Source: JAWWOW01 sp033851265 (lineage in GTDB: Bacteria > Actinomycetota > Actinomycetes > JAWWOW01). From it: a stretch of 64,000 bases of DNA. The DNA is taken from the NCBI GenBank assembly GCA_033851265.1, contig JAWWOW010000004.1:310001-374000 (forward strand). The letters run 5' to 3'. This document shows positions 52,909 to 62,291 of this stretch, in pieces. The first letter of the stretch is position 1. The number at the start of each line of letters is the position of its first letter. A program made the translations under genes and the position numbers. The notes below the pieces were generated by a model. It was not told the DNA's origin, made no database searches, and was given only the letters and a program-made list of their open reading frames with translations.

Positions 52909-53005
52909 GGTTCTCCCTCCCAGTCACAATTGGTCACGGTGACGCAATGGGATTGCCCGACTGGTGCGGATGAGAAACGTGAGGGGTCTGGCGCATGGCC
53001 GGACC

Positions 53006-53272
53006 ATGGGCGACGATCGGCGAGTGCATCTCGATTCCGGGGCGATCGTCGACGAGGTCGACCTTGAAGGACTCGGACTATTGACGGCGCGCTACCACCG
53101 AGACGGCGAAGGCTGGACGGCGACATTCACGCTGACCGCTGAACCGCAAGACGACCTGGCTGTCTGCCACCGACTGGTAGCCCCGACGTTGGCTGACGCG
53201 CGTCGAGCAGTTCCCCTTGCCGCAGCCTTCCTCGCCGGCGACTCACTCGAGGGACCGGGCATCCGGCTCTGA
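53006..53272 (+). CDS. hypothetical protein, 88 aa
   Basis: From ATG 53006, 67 bp upstream of thrS on the same strand; an open frame reaches back to 52964. The sequence looks protein-like (VHLDSGAIVDEVDLEGLGLL, then WTATFTLTAEPQDDLAVCH) and has normal codon use. No family recognised, no membrane segment or signal. Start is uncertain. Confidence 0.6.
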   Translation: MGDDRRVHLDSGAIVDEVDLEGLGLLTARYHRDGEGWTATFTLTAEPQDDLAVCHRLVAPTLADARRAVPLAAAFLAGDSLEGPGIRL

Positions 53273-53339
53273 GGTCACGGTTCCCGCAGCCCGTCGAAAT
53301 CAGCGAGGGCAGCCGGTCTCGCACGGATAGCATCGATTT

Positions 53340-55277
53340 GTGTCTGCCGCAGGTAACTCCACCGCTGAAGGCGTACTCACCGAAGCCGGCCATGTGGTCG
53401 GTCGTGACGTCATTGCCGCGCGAGTCAACGGAGAGCTCCGTGACTTGGCGACCCAGGTCACGAGTGCCGACGACGTTTCGCCCGTTGCGATCGACAGCCC
53501 CGATGGTCGCGCCATCCTGCGGCATTCCACCGCCCACGTGATGGCGCAAGCGGTGCAAGAGCTTTTCCCGCAAGCGCGCTTAGGGATCGGCCCGCCGATC
53601 GAGAACGGCTTCTATTACGACTTCGACGTACCCGAGCCGTTTCACCCTGATGACCTGGCACGCATCGAAAAGCGCATGCAACAGATCGTCAAAGAACAGC
53701 AGCGCTTTGTACGCCGGGTCGTCACTGACGATGAGGCCCGCGGCGAACTCGCGCAGGAGCCGTACAAACTCGAGCTGATCGGCATCAAGGGCAGCGCCGG
53801 GGACACTGAGGCCAGCGTCGAAGTGGGCGCCGGGGAGCTCACGATCTACGACAACGTGCGGCCAGACGGCTCGCTCGCGTGGAAGGACCTGTGCCGCGGT
53901 CCACACCTGCCGACGACGCGAAACATCCCGGCGTTCAAGCTCATGCGCACAGCAGCGGCCTACTGGCGCGGGAGTGAGAAGAACCCGCAGTTGCAGCGCA
54001 TCTATGGCACCGCCTGGGAGTCACGCGACGCGCTGAAGGAACATCTCCGCTTGCTCGAGGAGGCGGAGAAGCGCGACCACCGACGGCTCGGGGCCGAGCT
54101 CGATCTGTTCTCTTTCCCGGACGAGATCGGGTCCGGCCTTGCGGTCTTCCATCCCAAGGGTGGCGTTGTCCGCAAGGTCATGGAGGACTACTCCCGCAAA
54201 CGGCACGAAGAGGCCGGCTATCTGTTCGTCAACACACCACACATCACGAAAGAGCAGCTGTTCCAGACCTCAGGACATCTGCAGTCGTTCGCCGAGGGCA
54301 TGTTCCCGCCGATGGAGATGGAGGGGACCCGCTACTACCTGAAGCCGATGAACTGTCCTTTCCACATCCTCATTTACCGGAGCCGGGGCCGTTCCTACCG
54401 CGAGTTGCCGCTGCGGTTGTTCGAGTTCGGCACTGTCTACCGCTACGAGAAGTCCGGTGTCGTGCACGGGCTGACCCGGGTGCGCGGGCTGACGATGGAC
54501 GACTCGCACATCTTCTGCACGAAGGAGCAGATGGCCGCCGAGCTCAAGAACCTGCTCAGCTTCGTGCTCGGTCTTCTCTCGGACTATGGACTCAGCGACT
54601 TCTATCTCGAGCTCTCGACCCGCGACGACTCGGACAAGTTCATCGGCAGCGCTGAGGACTGGGCAGAGGCGACCGCTGCGTTGCAACAGGCTGCAGACGA
54701 TTCGGGGCTCGAACTCGTCCCCGATCCGGGTGGCGCGGCGTACTACGGCCCGAAGATCTCGGTCCAGGCGCGCGACGCCATCGGACGTTCGTGGCAGATG
54801 TCGACGATCCAGGTCGACTTCAACCTGCCGAAGCGTTTCGAGCTGGAATACCAAGCAACCGATGGCACGCGCCAGCAACCCGTGATGATCCACCGTGCGC
54901 TCTTCGGCTCGATCGAGCGGTTCTTCGGCGTACTCACCGAGCACTACGCGGGTGCGTTCCCACCCTGGCTCGCCCCGGTGCAGGTTGTCGGTATCCCGAT
55001 CAGTGACGCACACGTCGCCTACTTGCGTGATGTCGCCGACCGTCTTGCCGCCCGTGGCATTCGCGTCGAGGTCGATGATTCCGACGAGCGCATGCAGAAA
55101 AAGATCCGGACAGCGACCAAGCAGAAGGTCCCGTACATGCTCATCGCCGGCGATGAGGACATTTCCAAGGACGCGGTGTCTTTCCGCTATCGCGGCGGCG
55201 AACAGAAGAACGGCGTCCCCGTCGACGCGGCCATCGAGGAGATCGCGAAGGCGATCGCCGAACGCGCTCAGGTCTGA
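53340..55277 (+). CDS. thrS: threonyl-tRNA synthetase
   Basis: 645 aa, GTG start. Charges tRNA-Thr. N-terminal TGS-like part, then the editing domain with HSTAHVMAQAVQELFP, the catalytic core with motif 2 around RGLTMDDSHIFC, zinc Cys in PMNCPFHILIY and motif 3 IHRALFGSIERFFGVL, and an anticodon-binding domain ending QKKIRTATKQKVPYMLIAGD. No T-box is visible in the short leader. First gene of the conserved thrS-HIT-PIM region. Confidence 0.97.
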   Translation: MSAAGNSTAEGVLTEAGHVVGRDVIAARVNGELRDLATQVTSADDVSPVAIDSPDGRAILRHSTAHVMAQAVQELFPQARLGIGPPIENGFYYDFDVPEPFHPDDLARIEKRMQQIVKEQQRFVRRVVTDDEARGELAQEPYKLELIGIKGSAGDTEASVEVGAGELTIYDNVRPDGSLAWKDLCRGPHLPTTRNIPAFKLMRTAAAYWRGSEKNPQLQRIYGTAWESRDALKEHLRLLEEAEKRDHRRLGAELDLFSFPDEIGSGLAVFHPKGGVVRKVMEDYSRKRHEEAGYLFVNTPHITKEQLFQTSGHLQSFAEGMFPPMEMEGTRYYLKPMNCPFHILIYRSRGRSYRELPLRLFEFGTVYRYEKSGVVHGLTRVRGLTMDDSHIFCTKEQMAAELKNLLSFVLGLLSDYGLSDFYLELSTRDDSDKFIGSAEDWAEATAALQQAADDSGLELVPDPGGAAYYGPKISVQARDAIGRSWQMSTIQVDFNLPKRFELEYQATDGTRQQPVMIHRALFGSIERFFGVLTEHYAGAFPPWLAPVQVVGIPISDAHVAYLRDVADRLAARGIRVEVDDSDERMQKKIRTATKQKVPYMLIAGDEDISKDAVSFRYRGGEQKNGVPVDAAIEEIAKAIAERAQV

Positions 55278-55306
55278 CAGCGCCCCGCCGGTGCCATGAT
55301 GGACGT

Positions 55307-55846
55307 ATGACGTCGCCCACCCTGCCTCCGGAGCGGGAGCCGCAGAGTGGCGTCGGCCAGCCGGACGCGTTCATGCGCTTGTGGATGCCGCACCGAATGG
55401 CTTACATCAAAGGTGAGGGCAAAGAGGGTTGTGCGTTCTGCTACATCCCGGAGGGCAAGGACGACGAAGGTCTGATCCTGGCCCGCGGTGAGCTCGTGTA
55501 CGCCGTCCTGAACCTCTACCCGTACAACGGCGGCCACCTCATGGTCTGCCCCTATCGCCATGTCGCTGACTACACGGACCTGACCAAAGATGAGACCGAC
55601 GAGTTGGCCGACTTCACCAAACAGGCCATGCAGGCGTTACGGACCGCGAGCGGTGCGCAGGGCTTCAACATCGGGATGAACCAAGGCGGTGTCGCTGGCG
55701 CCGGTATCGCTGCGCATCTTCATCAGCACGTGGTCCCGCGTTGGGGTGGTGACACCAACTTCATGCCCGTGGTGGGGCACACGAAGGTGATCCCGCAGTT
55801 GCTGTCCGACACCCGCGACATGCTCGCCGAGGCATGGCCCCGTTGA
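55307..55846 (+). CDS. HIT-domain nucleotide hydrolase/transferase
   Basis: 179 aa. The HIT triad H137-x-H139-x-H141 lies in AAHLHQHVVPRWGGD, with CAFCYIPEG and NLYPYNGGHLMVCPYRH upstream. The actinobacterial homologue beside thrS and pgsA is an Ap4A phosphorylase-like protein. The TGA stop shares its A with the next ATG. Confidence 0.93.
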   Translation: MTSPTLPPEREPQSGVGQPDAFMRLWMPHRMAYIKGEGKEGCAFCYIPEGKDDEGLILARGELVYAVLNLYPYNGGHLMVCPYRHVADYTDLTKDETDELADFTKQAMQALRTASGAQGFNIGMNQGGVAGAGIAAHLHQHVVPRWGGDTNFMPVVGHTKVIPQLLSDTRDMLAEAWPR

Positions 55847-56220
55847 TGACAGCGGGCACCCAGAGCGGTGTTCTTGTGTTCGACGGAGACTGCAGCTTTT
55901 GCACGTCATCAGCCAGAGTCGCCGGTCGCATTGCCCCCACTGCGCGCATTGTCCCGTGGCAAGAGGCGGACCTCAACGCGTTGGGGATCGACCAGGAGGC
56001 GGCGTCCGCGGCGCTTCAGTGGGTCGACTCGGACGGTCGGGTCTCCGCGGGTGCTGACGCCGTGGCGCGCATGCTCCGCACCGGCGCGTTGCTCTGGCGA
56101 ATCCTCGGTGCAGTGATGTTGTTGCCGGGCATCCGCCAACTGGCCGGCGTCGGCTACCGCTTGGTCGCGAAAAACCGGCACCGCTTGCCCGGTGGCACTC
56201 CAGCGTGCAGGGTCGGCTGA
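55846..56220 (+). CDS. DCC family (DUF393) thiol-disulfide oxidoreductase-like protein
   Basis: 124 aa from ATG 55846, one base over the HIT stop. Opens with VLVFDGDCSFCTSSA, the D13-G-D15-C16-x-x-C19 pattern of the family, then a hydrophobic GALLWRILGAVMLLPGIR and a basic tail. Reduction or isomerisation of disulfides is assumed for the family but little tested. ATG 55834 is an alternative start. Confidence 0.87.
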   Translation: MTAGTQSGVLVFDGDCSFCTSSARVAGRIAPTARIVPWQEADLNALGIDQEAASAALQWVDSDGRVSAGADAVARMLRTGALLWRILGAVMLLPGIRQLAGVGYRLVAKNRHRLPGGTPACRVG

Positions 56221-56624
56221 TGCAGGACATCACCGAACGCTTCCTGGCGGCCAAGTCGCAGGGCGCTTGGCCGGTCGAGTCGCTCGTCGACGCCCATGCG
56301 GCGGGCACGGCGTTCGCCGGGTTGCGCCTCGAATGGGACAGCTCAGCTGACGAACAGTGGATCCGACTACTGAAGACGTCGCTGATGTTGGCGCTGGTCT
56401 GGGTGCCCGGACCGCTCGTCATCGAGACGTCTGGTCATCAGGAGCTAGCTCCGGAAGTCCAGCGGGTCACCGGTATCTCACCCGAGATCGTGGTGGTGCC
56501 GCACATGGACTCACCCGTGCTGTGCGTCGCACCTGCCGGGGTCTGGCCGGACCAGGAATGGCCGACCGGCGCCATAGATCCTGGTGCGTGCAGTGCACAT
56601 GATCTTTGGTACGCAACGTCCTAG
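56220..56624 (+). CDS. hypothetical protein, 134 aa
   Basis: ATG 56220 overlaps the DCC stop by one base. Residues include SLVDAHAAGTAFAGLRLEWD, VPGPLVIETSGHQELAPEVQ and CVAPAGVWPDQEW. No family recognised, no signal peptide. Coupling to the HIT and DCC genes by one-base overlaps argues for a real gene. Convergent with the next gene; both stops fall in an inverted repeat. Confidence 0.68.
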   Translation: MQDITERFLAAKSQGAWPVESLVDAHAAGTAFAGLRLEWDSSADEQWIRLLKTSLMLALVWVPGPLVIETSGHQELAPEVQRVTGISPEIVVVPHMDSPVLCVAPAGVWPDQEWPTGAIDPGACSAHDLWYATS

Positions 56625-56637
56625 GAGCAGGTTCCTA
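56622..56637. terminator. inverted repeat containing both stops of a convergent pair
   Basis: TAGGA (56622-56626) and TCCTA (56633-56637) with a six-base loop. The first triplet is the stop of the 134-aa gene, the last is the complement of the stop of the 151-aa gene. Confidence 0.35.
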
Positions 56638-57090
56638 CAGCGGCTTGACGGCGCCCTGCTGCGTTAGTGACACAACTTGCCCGATCGCGTCGTACTCGAG
56701 GTTCAGAACCACTCCGCGTGCAACGCCCGCATCGATGAGCTGTTGCAGCGGCACCGGCCCTGTGCGCAGGGTCACCGTCGCACCGGGTGACGCGATGAGG
56801 GTGCGCGCGCTCGCGCCGCCGACCGGGTCGACGCGCAACAGGATGGAGTCCCCAACGCGGGACGCACTGCGCAACCGCACGGTGTCTGGTGTGTTGCCGG
56901 TGACAACGAGCGCGGGATCCGTGGCCGCAGCCTGACGTGCACGAGGGACGACTCCATCGGCATGGCCCATTGCGGAAATGACGACACCGGCAGAGACGAT
57001 AATGAGGCCCGCGCTCACCAATCGGGTCACGATGGCAGGAGCGCGACGCTCGGGCTGGTCAGCTAGGTCGGCTGCCGGACTCGTCGGCAC
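56635..57090 (-). CDS. membrane-anchored exported protein, 151 aa
   Basis: GTG start. A membrane helix at about 19-43 (IVTRLVSAGLIIVSAGVVIS) is followed by an extracytoplasmic part with TDPALVVTGNTPDTVRLRSA and DSILLRVDPVGGASARTLI. No family recognised. It sits between the EF-G-like gene and the HIT/DCC operon. Confidence 0.68.
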   Translation of the reverse strand: MPTSPAADLADQPERRAPAIVTRLVSAGLIIVSAGVVISAMGHADGVVPRARQAAATDPALVVTGNTPDTVRLRSASRVGDSILLRVDPVGGASARTLIASPGATVTLRTGPVPLQQLIDAGVARGVVLNLEYDAIGQVVSLTQQGAVKPL

Positions 57091-57209
57091 TTTTGCAGAG
57101 TGCCACGAATCTCACCCCACTGCCCAGCGCCATCAACCCGGCGTGTCGAAGGGGTCACCCGCCGTACTGAACAACGGACATCCCGGGCGGTCGACCCCAG
57201 CGGGCGACC

Positions 57210-59366
57210 TCAGGCCTCCGCGACCTGCGACTCCAGCACCTTGGCCGCAATGTGCTGCGGCATGGCCTCGTACTTGAGGTGCCGTCGGGTGAAGTTGCCG
57301 GTGCCGTGCGACAGCGACCGCAGGTCGATGGCGTACCGGGTGATCTCGAGCTCGGGCACCTCGGCCCGAACCAGAGTGCGCCCGGTCGACCCCACTGGCT
57401 CGGTCCCCGACACCCGACCGCGGCGCGTCGACAGGTCGCTCATCACCGCGCCGACGTAGTCGTCGGCAACGAGGACACTGATTTCGGCGACCGGTTCGAG
57501 CAGCAACACTTGCGCGGCCTTGGCTGCCTCCTTCAGCGCCAATCCGCCGGCCATCTGGAACGCGAGGTCGGATGAGTCGACGGAGTGCGCCTTGCCGTCG
57601 ACGAGCGTCACCCGCAAACCGACAACGGGATAGCCCGCTGCCACGCCGCGCTCCATTTGTGCACGCACGCCTTTCTCCACCGACGGGATGAACTGTCGCG
57701 GCACAGAACCACCAACGACCTTGTCCACGAACTCGAAGGCGTCCGATCCTTCGATCGGTTCGACCTCGATGTCGGCGATGGCGAACTGCCCGTGGCCGCC
57801 CGACTGCTTCACGTGTCGACCGTGACCCTTTGCCGGCCCGGCCCATGTCTCCCGCAAGGGGACGCGCAACGGAATCTGGTCAACGGCGACGCCGTACTTG
57901 TGCGCCAACCGCTCGAGCAGTACGTCGGCGTGCGCCTCGCCCATGCACCACAGGACAAGCTGCCCTGTCTCCGCGTTGTGTTCGAGGTTGAGGGTTGGGT
58001 CCTCGGCCACCAGTCGCGACAGCCCCTGCGAGAGCTTGTCCTCGTCCGCCTTCGACCGGGCGACAACGGCGACCGGCAGCAGTGGCTCGGGCATTTCCCA
58101 CGCTTCCATCAGCATGGGCTCGTCCTTGTCCGACAACGTGTCACCGGTCTCCGCGCGACTCAACTTGGCGACCGCGCAGATGTCTCCCGCGATGCAGTGC
58201 GCCATCGGACGTTGCGCCTTGCCAAGCGGTGACGACAACGCGCCAACACGCTCATCGACATCGTGGTCCTCGTGGCCGCGGTCGGCGAGGCCGTGGCCCG
58301 ACACGTGTACGACGGTGTCCGGACGCAACGTTCCGGAAAAGACGCGAACCAGGGAGATGCGACCGACGTAGGGATCGGTCGTCGTCTTGACGACTTCAGC
58401 AACCAGCGGACCGGCGGGGTCGCACGTGATCGGCGTACGCGGGCTGCCATCTGGCGTCGTCACAACGGGGAGTGGGTGCTCGAGCGGCGACGGGAAGCCA
58501 CTGGTCAGCACCTCGAGGATCTCGACCATGCCCATGCCGGTCGGCGCGGTCGCTCCGAACACCGGATAGAACGATCCGCGTGCGACGGCAGTCTCGAGGT
58601 CGTCGATGAGCACCTTCACGTCGATCGACTCACCGGACAGGTAGCGATCCATCAAGGTCTCGTCTTCGCTCTCGGCGATGATCCCCTCGATGAGCGCGTT
58701 GCGCGCCTCCTCAATCGGCGGCGCTTCACTGCTCGTCGGGTCGCGCTGTTGCCGGCTCCCCGACCCGTAGTCGAAGACCTGTTGGGACAGAAGTCCGATG
58801 AGACCGGTGATCGCTTCACCGTCACGGAGCGGCAGGTAGAGCGGCAGGACTCCGTCACCGAATGCGGCTTGGCAGGCACCGAGCATTGCCTCGAAGTCGG
58901 CACGGGGTGAGTCGAGCTTGGTGATGACGACGGCGCGGGGCATGCCCACCGCAGCGCACTCGTCCCAGATCAGTTTGGTCGCACCGTCGATGCCTTCCGC
59001 GGCGCTGACGACGAAGAGTGCGGCGTCGGCTGCGCGCAGGCCCGCGCGGAGGTCGCCGACGAAGTCCGCGTACCCCGGGGTGTCGATGAGGTTGACTTTG
59101 ATGCTGTCGTGCTCGAGCGGCGCGAGAGCTAACGACACAGAGCGCTGTTGGCGTACTTCCGCTTCGTCGTAGTCGCTGACGGTGGTCCCGTCCTCGACGC
59201 GGCCTGCCCGCGTGATCGTGCCGGTCGCGGTCAGCAGTCCCTCCGCGAGCGTGGTCTTGCCGGATCCGGAATGGCCGACCAGCACGACGTTGCGTATCGC
59301 GCCGGGCTGCTCGGCCATGGGTGCCCTGCCGGCAGCGGCCGGCCCTCCACTCGCCTTCTCCGCCAT
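57210..59366 (-). CDS. fusA2: elongation factor G-like GTPase (FusA2 type)
   Basis: 718 aa from ATG 59366 with GAGGAGG 8 bp upstream; the frame continues upstream but not as protein-like sequence. GTPase motifs: P-loop GHSGSGKT (31-38), DTPGYADF and an altered G4 motif TKLD in place of NKxD. Domains II-V follow in EF-G order, with GGHGQFAIADIEVEP and GSVPRQFIPSVEKGV in domain IV and V. This is the actinobacterial second EF-G paralog, whose job is unclear; ribosome rescue or recycling is possible. Confidence 0.92.
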   Translation of the reverse strand: MAEKASGGPAAAGRAPMAEQPGAIRNVVLVGHSGSGKTTLAEGLLTATGTITRAGRVEDGTTVSDYDEAEVRQQRSVSLALAPLEHDSIKVNLIDTPGYADFVGDLRAGLRAADAALFVVSAAEGIDGATKLIWDECAAVGMPRAVVITKLDSPRADFEAMLGACQAAFGDGVLPLYLPLRDGEAITGLIGLLSQQVFDYGSGSRQQRDPTSSEAPPIEEARNALIEGIIAESEDETLMDRYLSGESIDVKVLIDDLETAVARGSFYPVFGATAPTGMGMVEILEVLTSGFPSPLEHPLPVVTTPDGSPRTPITCDPAGPLVAEVVKTTTDPYVGRISLVRVFSGTLRPDTVVHVSGHGLADRGHEDHDVDERVGALSSPLGKAQRPMAHCIAGDICAVAKLSRAETGDTLSDKDEPMLMEAWEMPEPLLPVAVVARSKADEDKLSQGLSRLVAEDPTLNLEHNAETGQLVLWCMGEAHADVLLERLAHKYGVAVDQIPLRVPLRETWAGPAKGHGRHVKQSGGHGQFAIADIEVEPIEGSDAFEFVDKVVGGSVPRQFIPSVEKGVRAQMERGVAAGYPVVGLRVTLVDGKAHSVDSSDLAFQMAGGLALKEAAKAAQVLLLEPVAEISVLVADDYVGAVMSDLSTRRGRVSGTEPVGSTGRTLVRAEVPELEITRYAIDLRSLSHGTGNFTRRHLKYEAMPQHIAAKVLESQVAEA

Positions 59367-59507
59367 GGGTGCGCCTCCTCGATCAGCTGCCGTGCCTGCA
59401 CGTGCGTCTCCGACTCTCCCGTCCCGCGCGGGCCGGGACAACCCCCTGCCACCGTTACGATTCGGGCGGACGGGACAAGGCACGGCGCCGCATTGGGACG
59501 GGAGCAG

Positions 59508-60143
59508 ATGCTCAACCTGCACGTCCGACCGGCTCTCAACCGGATTCTCAACCCGATCGCCAGCGCACTGGTCCGAGTGGGCATCACCCCGGACGCCGTC
59601 ACGATCCTCGGCACGCTCGGGGTCGTCGTCGGAGCGACCGCCTTCTATCCGCGCGGGGCGCTGTTCGGCGGCACCGTATTCATCACCGGCTTCATCTTCA
59701 CCGACCTCATCGACGGCGCCATGGCTCGCGCACGCGGGACCTCCGGGAAGTGGGGAGCATTCCTGGACTCGACGCTCGATCGGGTCGGCGATGGCGCGAT
59801 CTTCGGCTCGCTGTTGTGGTGGTACGCCGCAGGCGGCAACGAGCACGTCCTCGCCGGACTTGCGCTGTTCTGTCTTGTGGGCGGCACGGTTATCTCGTAT
59901 GCCAAGGCGCGAGCCGAGGGCTTGGGCATGACCTGTGACGTCGGCCTAGCGGAACGGGCCGAACGCCTGCTGGCGATCCTCATCACCACCGGCTTGTCCG
60001 GTCTGGGCGTGCCCTATGTGGCAGCCATCGGACTGTGGGGGCTCGGGATCGCAACCGCGATCACGATCGTCCAACGTTTCGTTGCGGTGCATCGGCAGGC
60101 CGTGGCGGCGGCGACCGAACCGGTGCTCGGAGTCCAGCAATGA
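59508..60143 (+). CDS. pgsA: phosphatidylinositol phosphate synthase (CDP-alcohol phosphatidyltransferase)
   Basis: 211 aa from ATG 59508. The CDP-alcohol signature is complete: D66-x-x-D69-G-x-x-A-R, then G83-x3-D87-x3-D91, in TDLIDGAMARARG and GAFLDSTLDRVGD. Five to six membrane helices. In this actinobacterial context it joins CDP-diacylglycerol to inositol phosphate, the first step of phosphatidylinositol. It overlaps the acyltransferase start (ATGA). The open frame upstream of 59508 lies in the leader of fusA2 and is not used. Confidence 0.93.
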   Translation: MLNLHVRPALNRILNPIASALVRVGITPDAVTILGTLGVVVGATAFYPRGALFGGTVFITGFIFTDLIDGAMARARGTSGKWGAFLDSTLDRVGDGAIFGSLLWWYAAGGNEHVLAGLALFCLVGGTVISYAKARAEGLGMTCDVGLAERAERLLAILITTGLSGLGVPYVAAIGLWGLGIATAITIVQRFVAVHRQAVAAATEPVLGVQQ

Positions 60144-61069
60144 AGGAGCGGTTGTCCGCTGCTGCCTATGCAGTCGCCTGGTCGACGGTCCGGACGCTGC
60201 CGGAGTCCATTCCGCGCAATGTGTTTCGGTTACTCGCCGACGGGTCGAGCCTGCGCCACGGCCGGACAGTACGCCGGCTCGAAGCGAACCTTCGCCGCGT
60301 CGTACCAGGTGCATCGCCGGATGAGCTGCGCGAGCTGACGCGCCAGGGGATGCGGTCCTACCTCCGCTACTGGCTCGAGGTATTTCGGCTTCCATCCATG
60401 CCGGCGAGCTACATCGTGGAGAACCACGTGATGCACAACGACGACCGGCTCAAGTCGGCGTTCGCATCTGGTCGTGGCGTCATCCTCGCGTTGCCGCACA
60501 TGGGTAACTGGGACGCTGCTGGTGCGTGGAGCGTCGGACTTGGCATGCCGTTCACGACCGTCGCGGAGCGGTTGCGCCCAGAGTCACTGTTCGACCGGTT
60601 CGTTGAGTTCCGTCAGTCCCTCGGGATGGAGGTGTTGCCGCTGACGGGCGGCTCCAGCGGCCCCTTCACGGTGCTACGCGACCGGCTCGAAGCGGGTGGG
60701 TTGCTGGCCTTGTTGGCGGACCGTGATCTCACCGCGAGCGGCACGACGGTCAATTTCTTCGGCGAGCCGGCGCGCATGCCGGGCGGTCCGGCCGCGTTGG
60801 CGCTGGCAACTGGCGCCGCGTTGATTCCCGTGACGTTGTGGTTCCCGGAAGACGGCAGCCCCGGATGGCGCGGACATTTCCATGAAGAGATTGAGCAGCC
60901 GACATCGGGCAGCCGTCCCGAGCAGGTGCAAGTGATGACGCAGGCACTGGCTGACACGTTCGCCAGCTCAATCGCGCAACACCCAACCGACTGGCATATG
61001 GTGCAAAAGTTGTGGGTCGCGGACCTCGATCCGCAGCGTGATGCTCTGCGCACTGGAGCGGCCGCATGA
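60140..61069 (+). CDS. phosphatidylinositol mannoside acyltransferase (PatA-like, LpxL family)
   Basis: 309 aa from ATG 60140. The LpxL/HtrB active motif is H120-M-G-N-W-D125 in LALPHMGNWDAAG, with FFGEPARMPGGPAALALATG and HPTDWHMVQKLW as in PIM acyltransferases. It would acylate the mannose of phosphatidylinositol mannosides at the membrane. Coupled to pgsA and pimA by 4-bp overlaps. Confidence 0.92.
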   Translation: MKERLSAAAYAVAWSTVRTLPESIPRNVFRLLADGSSLRHGRTVRRLEANLRRVVPGASPDELRELTRQGMRSYLRYWLEVFRLPSMPASYIVENHVMHNDDRLKSAFASGRGVILALPHMGNWDAAGAWSVGLGMPFTTVAERLRPESLFDRFVEFRQSLGMEVLPLTGGSSGPFTVLRDRLEAGGLLALLADRDLTASGTTVNFFGEPARMPGGPAALALATGAALIPVTLWFPEDGSPGWRGHFHEEIEQPTSGSRPEQVQVMTQALADTFASSIAQHPTDWHMVQKLWVADLDPQRDALRTGAAA

Positions 61070-62256
61070 AAATCGGCCTCGTCTGCCCGTACCCCTGGGA
61101 TGTCCCCGGTGGGGTGCAGGGACATGTTCGTGATCTAGCCGAAGCCCTGATCGAGCTCGGTCACGACGTATCCGTCCTCGCCCCGGTTGATGATGAGGAC
61201 GAGGCGGCCGCGTCGTTGCCGGCGTACGTGGTGCCCGCCGGCCGCACCATCCCCATCCCGTACAACGGCTCCGTCGCGCGCTTGTTGTTCGGGGTGGTTT
61301 CCGCCGCGCGTGTTCGCCGATGGCTGCGTGAAGGCGACTTCGACGTGCTGCACGTGCACGAGCCGGCCGCGCCGAGCCTGTCGCTGCTGGCGTGTTGGTT
61401 GGCGACCGGCGCCATCGTCGCGACGATGCACACGTCGAACCCCAAGTCGCGCACGTTGTCGCTGCTCGTGCCCGCAGTGCAGCCCGCGTACGAGAAGATC
61501 CGCGGCCGAATCGCCGTTTCGGAAGCTGCTCGTCGCACGATGGTTGAACATCTCGGCGGCGATGCCGTGCTGATTCCGAATGGCGTTGCCGTCGATCGCT
61601 TTGCTGGTGCGCAACCGCTCGATGGCTGGCCCGGACCCGGCGGCGCAATTGGGTTCCTCGGCCGCATGGACGAGCCCCGCAAGGGCCTCATCGTGCTGCT
61701 GCGGGCGTTTGCGCGACTGGCTGAGGACCGACCTGAGCTGCGATTGCTTGTTGCCGGTCCCGGTGACGGCGACGAGATCGCGGAAGTGTTGCCGAAGCAG
61801 CTGCGCGGTCGCGTCCATGTCCTCGGTCAGGTCGACGAGGCGGACAAGCCGGGCGTGATGGTGTCCGTTGACGTATTCATTGCCCCGAACCTCGGTAAGG
61901 AAAGTTTTGGCATCGTCCTGCTCGAGGCAATGGCGTCTGGCACCCCGGTGCTGGCGAGTGACATCGAGGCGTTCCGTCGTGTGCTGGACGAGGGCCGGGC
62001 CGGTGCGCTCTTTCCGGTCGGTGATGCCACCGCGCTGGCCGAGGCTGCGGCGGCCCTTCTCGACGACCCCAGCCGACGCAAGCAGCTCGCGGAAGACGCG
62101 CTTGTTGCGGTCCGTCGCTACGACTGGACATCGGTGGCGAAGCAGATCGTCCGGGTCTACGAGACCGTCACCGTCGACGGGCGCGGCGTACGCGAGGCTC
62201 CCGTGGTCAAGGACGAGCTCATGGCCGACGTCGACGCCGATGGGTTCGACGCCTGA
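61066..62256 (+). CDS. pimA: phosphatidylinositol alpha-mannosyltransferase
   Basis: 396 aa. GT4 enzyme adding the first mannose from GDP-mannose to phosphatidylinositol. N-terminal CPYPWDVPGGVQGHVRDLAE, the HVHEPAAPSLSL loop, MHTSNPKSRTL, GFLGRMDEPRKGL and the EX7E motif in NLGKESFGIVLLEAMASG. The C-terminal 20 residues are acidic and probably disordered. Its start overlaps the PatA-like stop (ATGA). Confidence 0.94.
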   Translation: MKIGLVCPYPWDVPGGVQGHVRDLAEALIELGHDVSVLAPVDDEDEAAASLPAYVVPAGRTIPIPYNGSVARLLFGVVSAARVRRWLREGDFDVLHVHEPAAPSLSLLACWLATGAIVATMHTSNPKSRTLSLLVPAVQPAYEKIRGRIAVSEAARRTMVEHLGGDAVLIPNGVAVDRFAGAQPLDGWPGPGGAIGFLGRMDEPRKGLIVLLRAFARLAEDRPELRLLVAGPGDGDEIAEVLPKQLRGRVHVLGQVDEADKPGVMVSVDVFIAPNLGKESFGIVLLEAMASGTPVLASDIEAFRRVLDEGRAGALFPVGDATALAEAAAALLDDPSRRKQLAEDALVAVRRYDWTSVAKQIVRVYETVTVDGRGVREAPVVKDELMADVDADGFDA

Positions 62257-62291
62257 CCGGGCTGGTCCGCTTCCCTTACTAGGCTCACGGG

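Noticed and set aside
53273..53339. T-box or other leader upstream of thrS
   Set aside because: Only 67 bases, without specifier-loop or T-box sequence.
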